A stretch of DNA of 43,280 nucleotides from an uncultured Bacteroidia bacterium (GTDB taxonomy: Bacteria > Bacteroidota > Bacteroidia > Bacteroidales > Prolixibacteraceae), in assembly GCA_903834845.1 (NCBI GenBank), contig CAILKW010000139.1:1-43280 (forward strand), written 5' to 3'. The stretch's first letter is position 1, and each line of letters begins with the position of its first letter. Position numbers and translations under genes: made by a program. Shown in pieces: positions 42,207 to 43,280 of the stretch. Under the pieces are notes generated by a model that made no database searches, was not told where the DNA came from, and worked only from the letters and a program-made list of their open reading frames with translations.

Positions 42207-43280
42207 TTACCTTAGCAAGGCTGTAGAACACCAAAGTACAGGAGCCTGACCGTGCAAGTCACCCACAATGCGTTTGCGCTGCAAATAATGGTTACGGTCA
42301 TTTTTGATATTTGTCCCTTCGCAAACTTCAGTCAACTCATCGTCCTGATTGATGTAACTGATTAATGCCAGCCAGCCTTTGCTGGCAGCTGTACCATAAG
42401 CTTTTTTGTCGAGCCAGCCTTTTTTAACTCCTGCAATCATGGCATAAGTGAACATCGCAGTACTTGAGGTTTCTTTCCAAGCTGCAGGGTCATCAATAAT
42501 CTGTCGCCACATACCATCTTTTTCCTGATATTTCAGCAAAGCAGCCATCATTTTGTGATAACCTTCCATGATTCGGGTGCTGTTAGGGTTGTCTTTAGGC
42601 AGAATGCGCAGGATTTCAGCCATCCCTACGGCCATCCAGCCATTGCCGCGCCCCCAGCTGTAATGGGATTCGGGTGAATGGTAAAACAAACCATTTTCTA
42701 ATTGTATTTTATCTAAATAAAGAACCATTTCTTTGGCTGCTCTGTCAATATATTTGCGGTTGCCGGTTGACCTATAGGCTTGTGACTGAACAGCTGTGAT
42801 CATAAACATGTCATCAATCCACACACGTGTCTGCCACGAATATCCCTGATCGGACCATGATTTTTCTTCCGGTTTGGCGTTCTCTGGCAATTCCCATTGT
42901 GAATCAGCATATTTCAGACCAAGATAGAGGTATTTTTGTTGTTTGGTACGCATGTAAAGTTCCAGAGGTACCGACCCGAACACGTTATTATCAACATGGT
43001 TTGGAATGGGTTGTAAGTTCTTTTCTGCATCGAACAACGGGGTAAAACGCTTTTCGAAGCGGTCGAACAAAGCTTTGTTGTTGGTAACCTCGGCAAACCA
43101 CATTCCACCTAACCAAGTACACACATCGGGATAGGTAATCTGCGTTGGAGGTGTCTCAGGATGGGTATTCCCATATTTCGAATGCGGTGTCTTCAGAAAT
43201 TTTTCGGCGATACGTGTGCCTATTTCTTTTGGCGTTTTCCCTTTTGGAAAATTTTTCAGATCATAACTCTTTGATTGGGC
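42207..43280 (-). CDS. GH105-like unsaturated rhamnogalacturonyl hydrolase (5' end beyond the window)
   Basis: The last ~357 residues of an (alpha/alpha)6-barrel hydrolase; the frame is open to the right edge with no start visible (the internal GTG at 43124 is within the coding sequence). Marks of the GH105/GH88 group are PDVCTWLGGMWFAEVTNNK, QTRVWIDDMFM (the second Asp pair holds the catalytic Asp known in YteR), YHSPESHYSWGRGNGWMAVGMAE, and WRQIIDDPAAWKETSSTAMFTYAM. These enzymes open 4,5-unsaturated galacturonate ends of pectin or ulvan oligosaccharides. It precedes the tandem SGNH gene by 50 bases. The signal peptide, if any, is out of view. Confidence 0.85.
   Translation of the reverse strand, partial: AQSKSYDLKNFPKGKTPKEIGTRIAEKFLKTPHSKYGNTHPETPPTQITYPDVCTWLGGMWFAEVTNNKALFDRFEKRFTPLFDAEKNLQPIPNHVDNNVFGSVPLELYMRTKQQKYLYLGLKYADSQWELPENAKPEEKSWSDQGYSWQTRVWIDDMFMITAVQSQAYRSTGNRKYIDRAAKEMVLYLDKIQLENGLFYHSPESHYSWGRGNGWMAVGMAEILRILPKDNPNSTRIMEGYHKMMAALLKYQEKDGMWRQIIDDPAAWKETSSTAMFTYAMIAGVKKGWLDKKAYGTAASKGWLALISYINQDDELTEVCEGTNIKNDRNHYLQRKRIVGDLHGQAPVLWCSTALLR

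Overview
The window looks like a Bacteroidota chromosome, probably a free-living or sediment/gut Bacteroidales/Marinilabiliales-type polysaccharide degrader. The evidence is the low-GC AT-rich composition, weak Shine-Dalgarno signals, several Bacteroidota-style promoter elements (TAnnTTTG), two-component sensors with TPR input domains, thyA-folA, and long runs of secreted glycoside hydrolases. No rRNA, tRNA or CRISPR array was seen.

Layout. (1) 1-2834, minus strand: the start of a sialate O-acetylesterase-like protein (runs off the left edge), a PhzF-family protein, and a fused MEMO1-AMMECR1 protein. (2) 2943-9199, plus strand: a tight six-gene catabolic operon (creatininase family, MFS carboxylate-type transporter, GH88-like unsaturated uronyl hydrolase, xylose-isomerase-like TIM barrel, Gfo/Idh/MocA oxidoreductase, SDR). 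It probably imports and dismantles a uronic-acid-containing or cyclitol-like compound in the cytoplasm. (3) 9245-22262, mixed housekeeping: SUMF1-type protein, long-chain acyl-CoA synthetase, small outer-membrane-like protein, NmrA-type oxidoreductase, an SdpI-like / alpha-beta hydrolase / TPR histidine kinase group, M3 peptidase, then a co-directional NYN-OST-HTH, bifunctional nuclease, thymidylate synthase, dihydrofolate reductase group.

(4) 22296-29070: an AT-rich, visibly eroded accessory region. It holds an AAA-ATPase/PD-(D/E)XK gene broken by one in-frame TAG, a short decayed second copy of that family, a frameshifted endonuclease/exonuclease/phosphatase (EEP) gene coupled to an unknown 133-aa gene, a TPR plus GIY-YIG protein with an unknown C-terminal half, a cluster of REP-like palindromes, and two diverged direct copies of a ~197-bp sequence near the region's two ends. 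This is where undescribed biology is most likely (possible defence or mobile functions), but decay is equally visible.

(5) 29109-43280, minus strand: a polysaccharide-degradation locus transcribed from beyond the right edge: GH105-like hydrolase (partial), tandem SGNH esterase, GH29-like enzyme, unknown TIM-barrel-like secreted protein, parallel beta-helix protein, SGNH esterase, DUF4380-like protein and GH78-like rhamnosidase. The mix (unsaturated uronyl hydrolase, rhamnosidase, fucosidase-like, esterases, beta-helix) suits a rhamnose- and uronate-rich acylated glycan such as a pectin rhamnogalacturonan. No SusC/SusD pair or sulfatase lies in the window, so the substrate is an inference.
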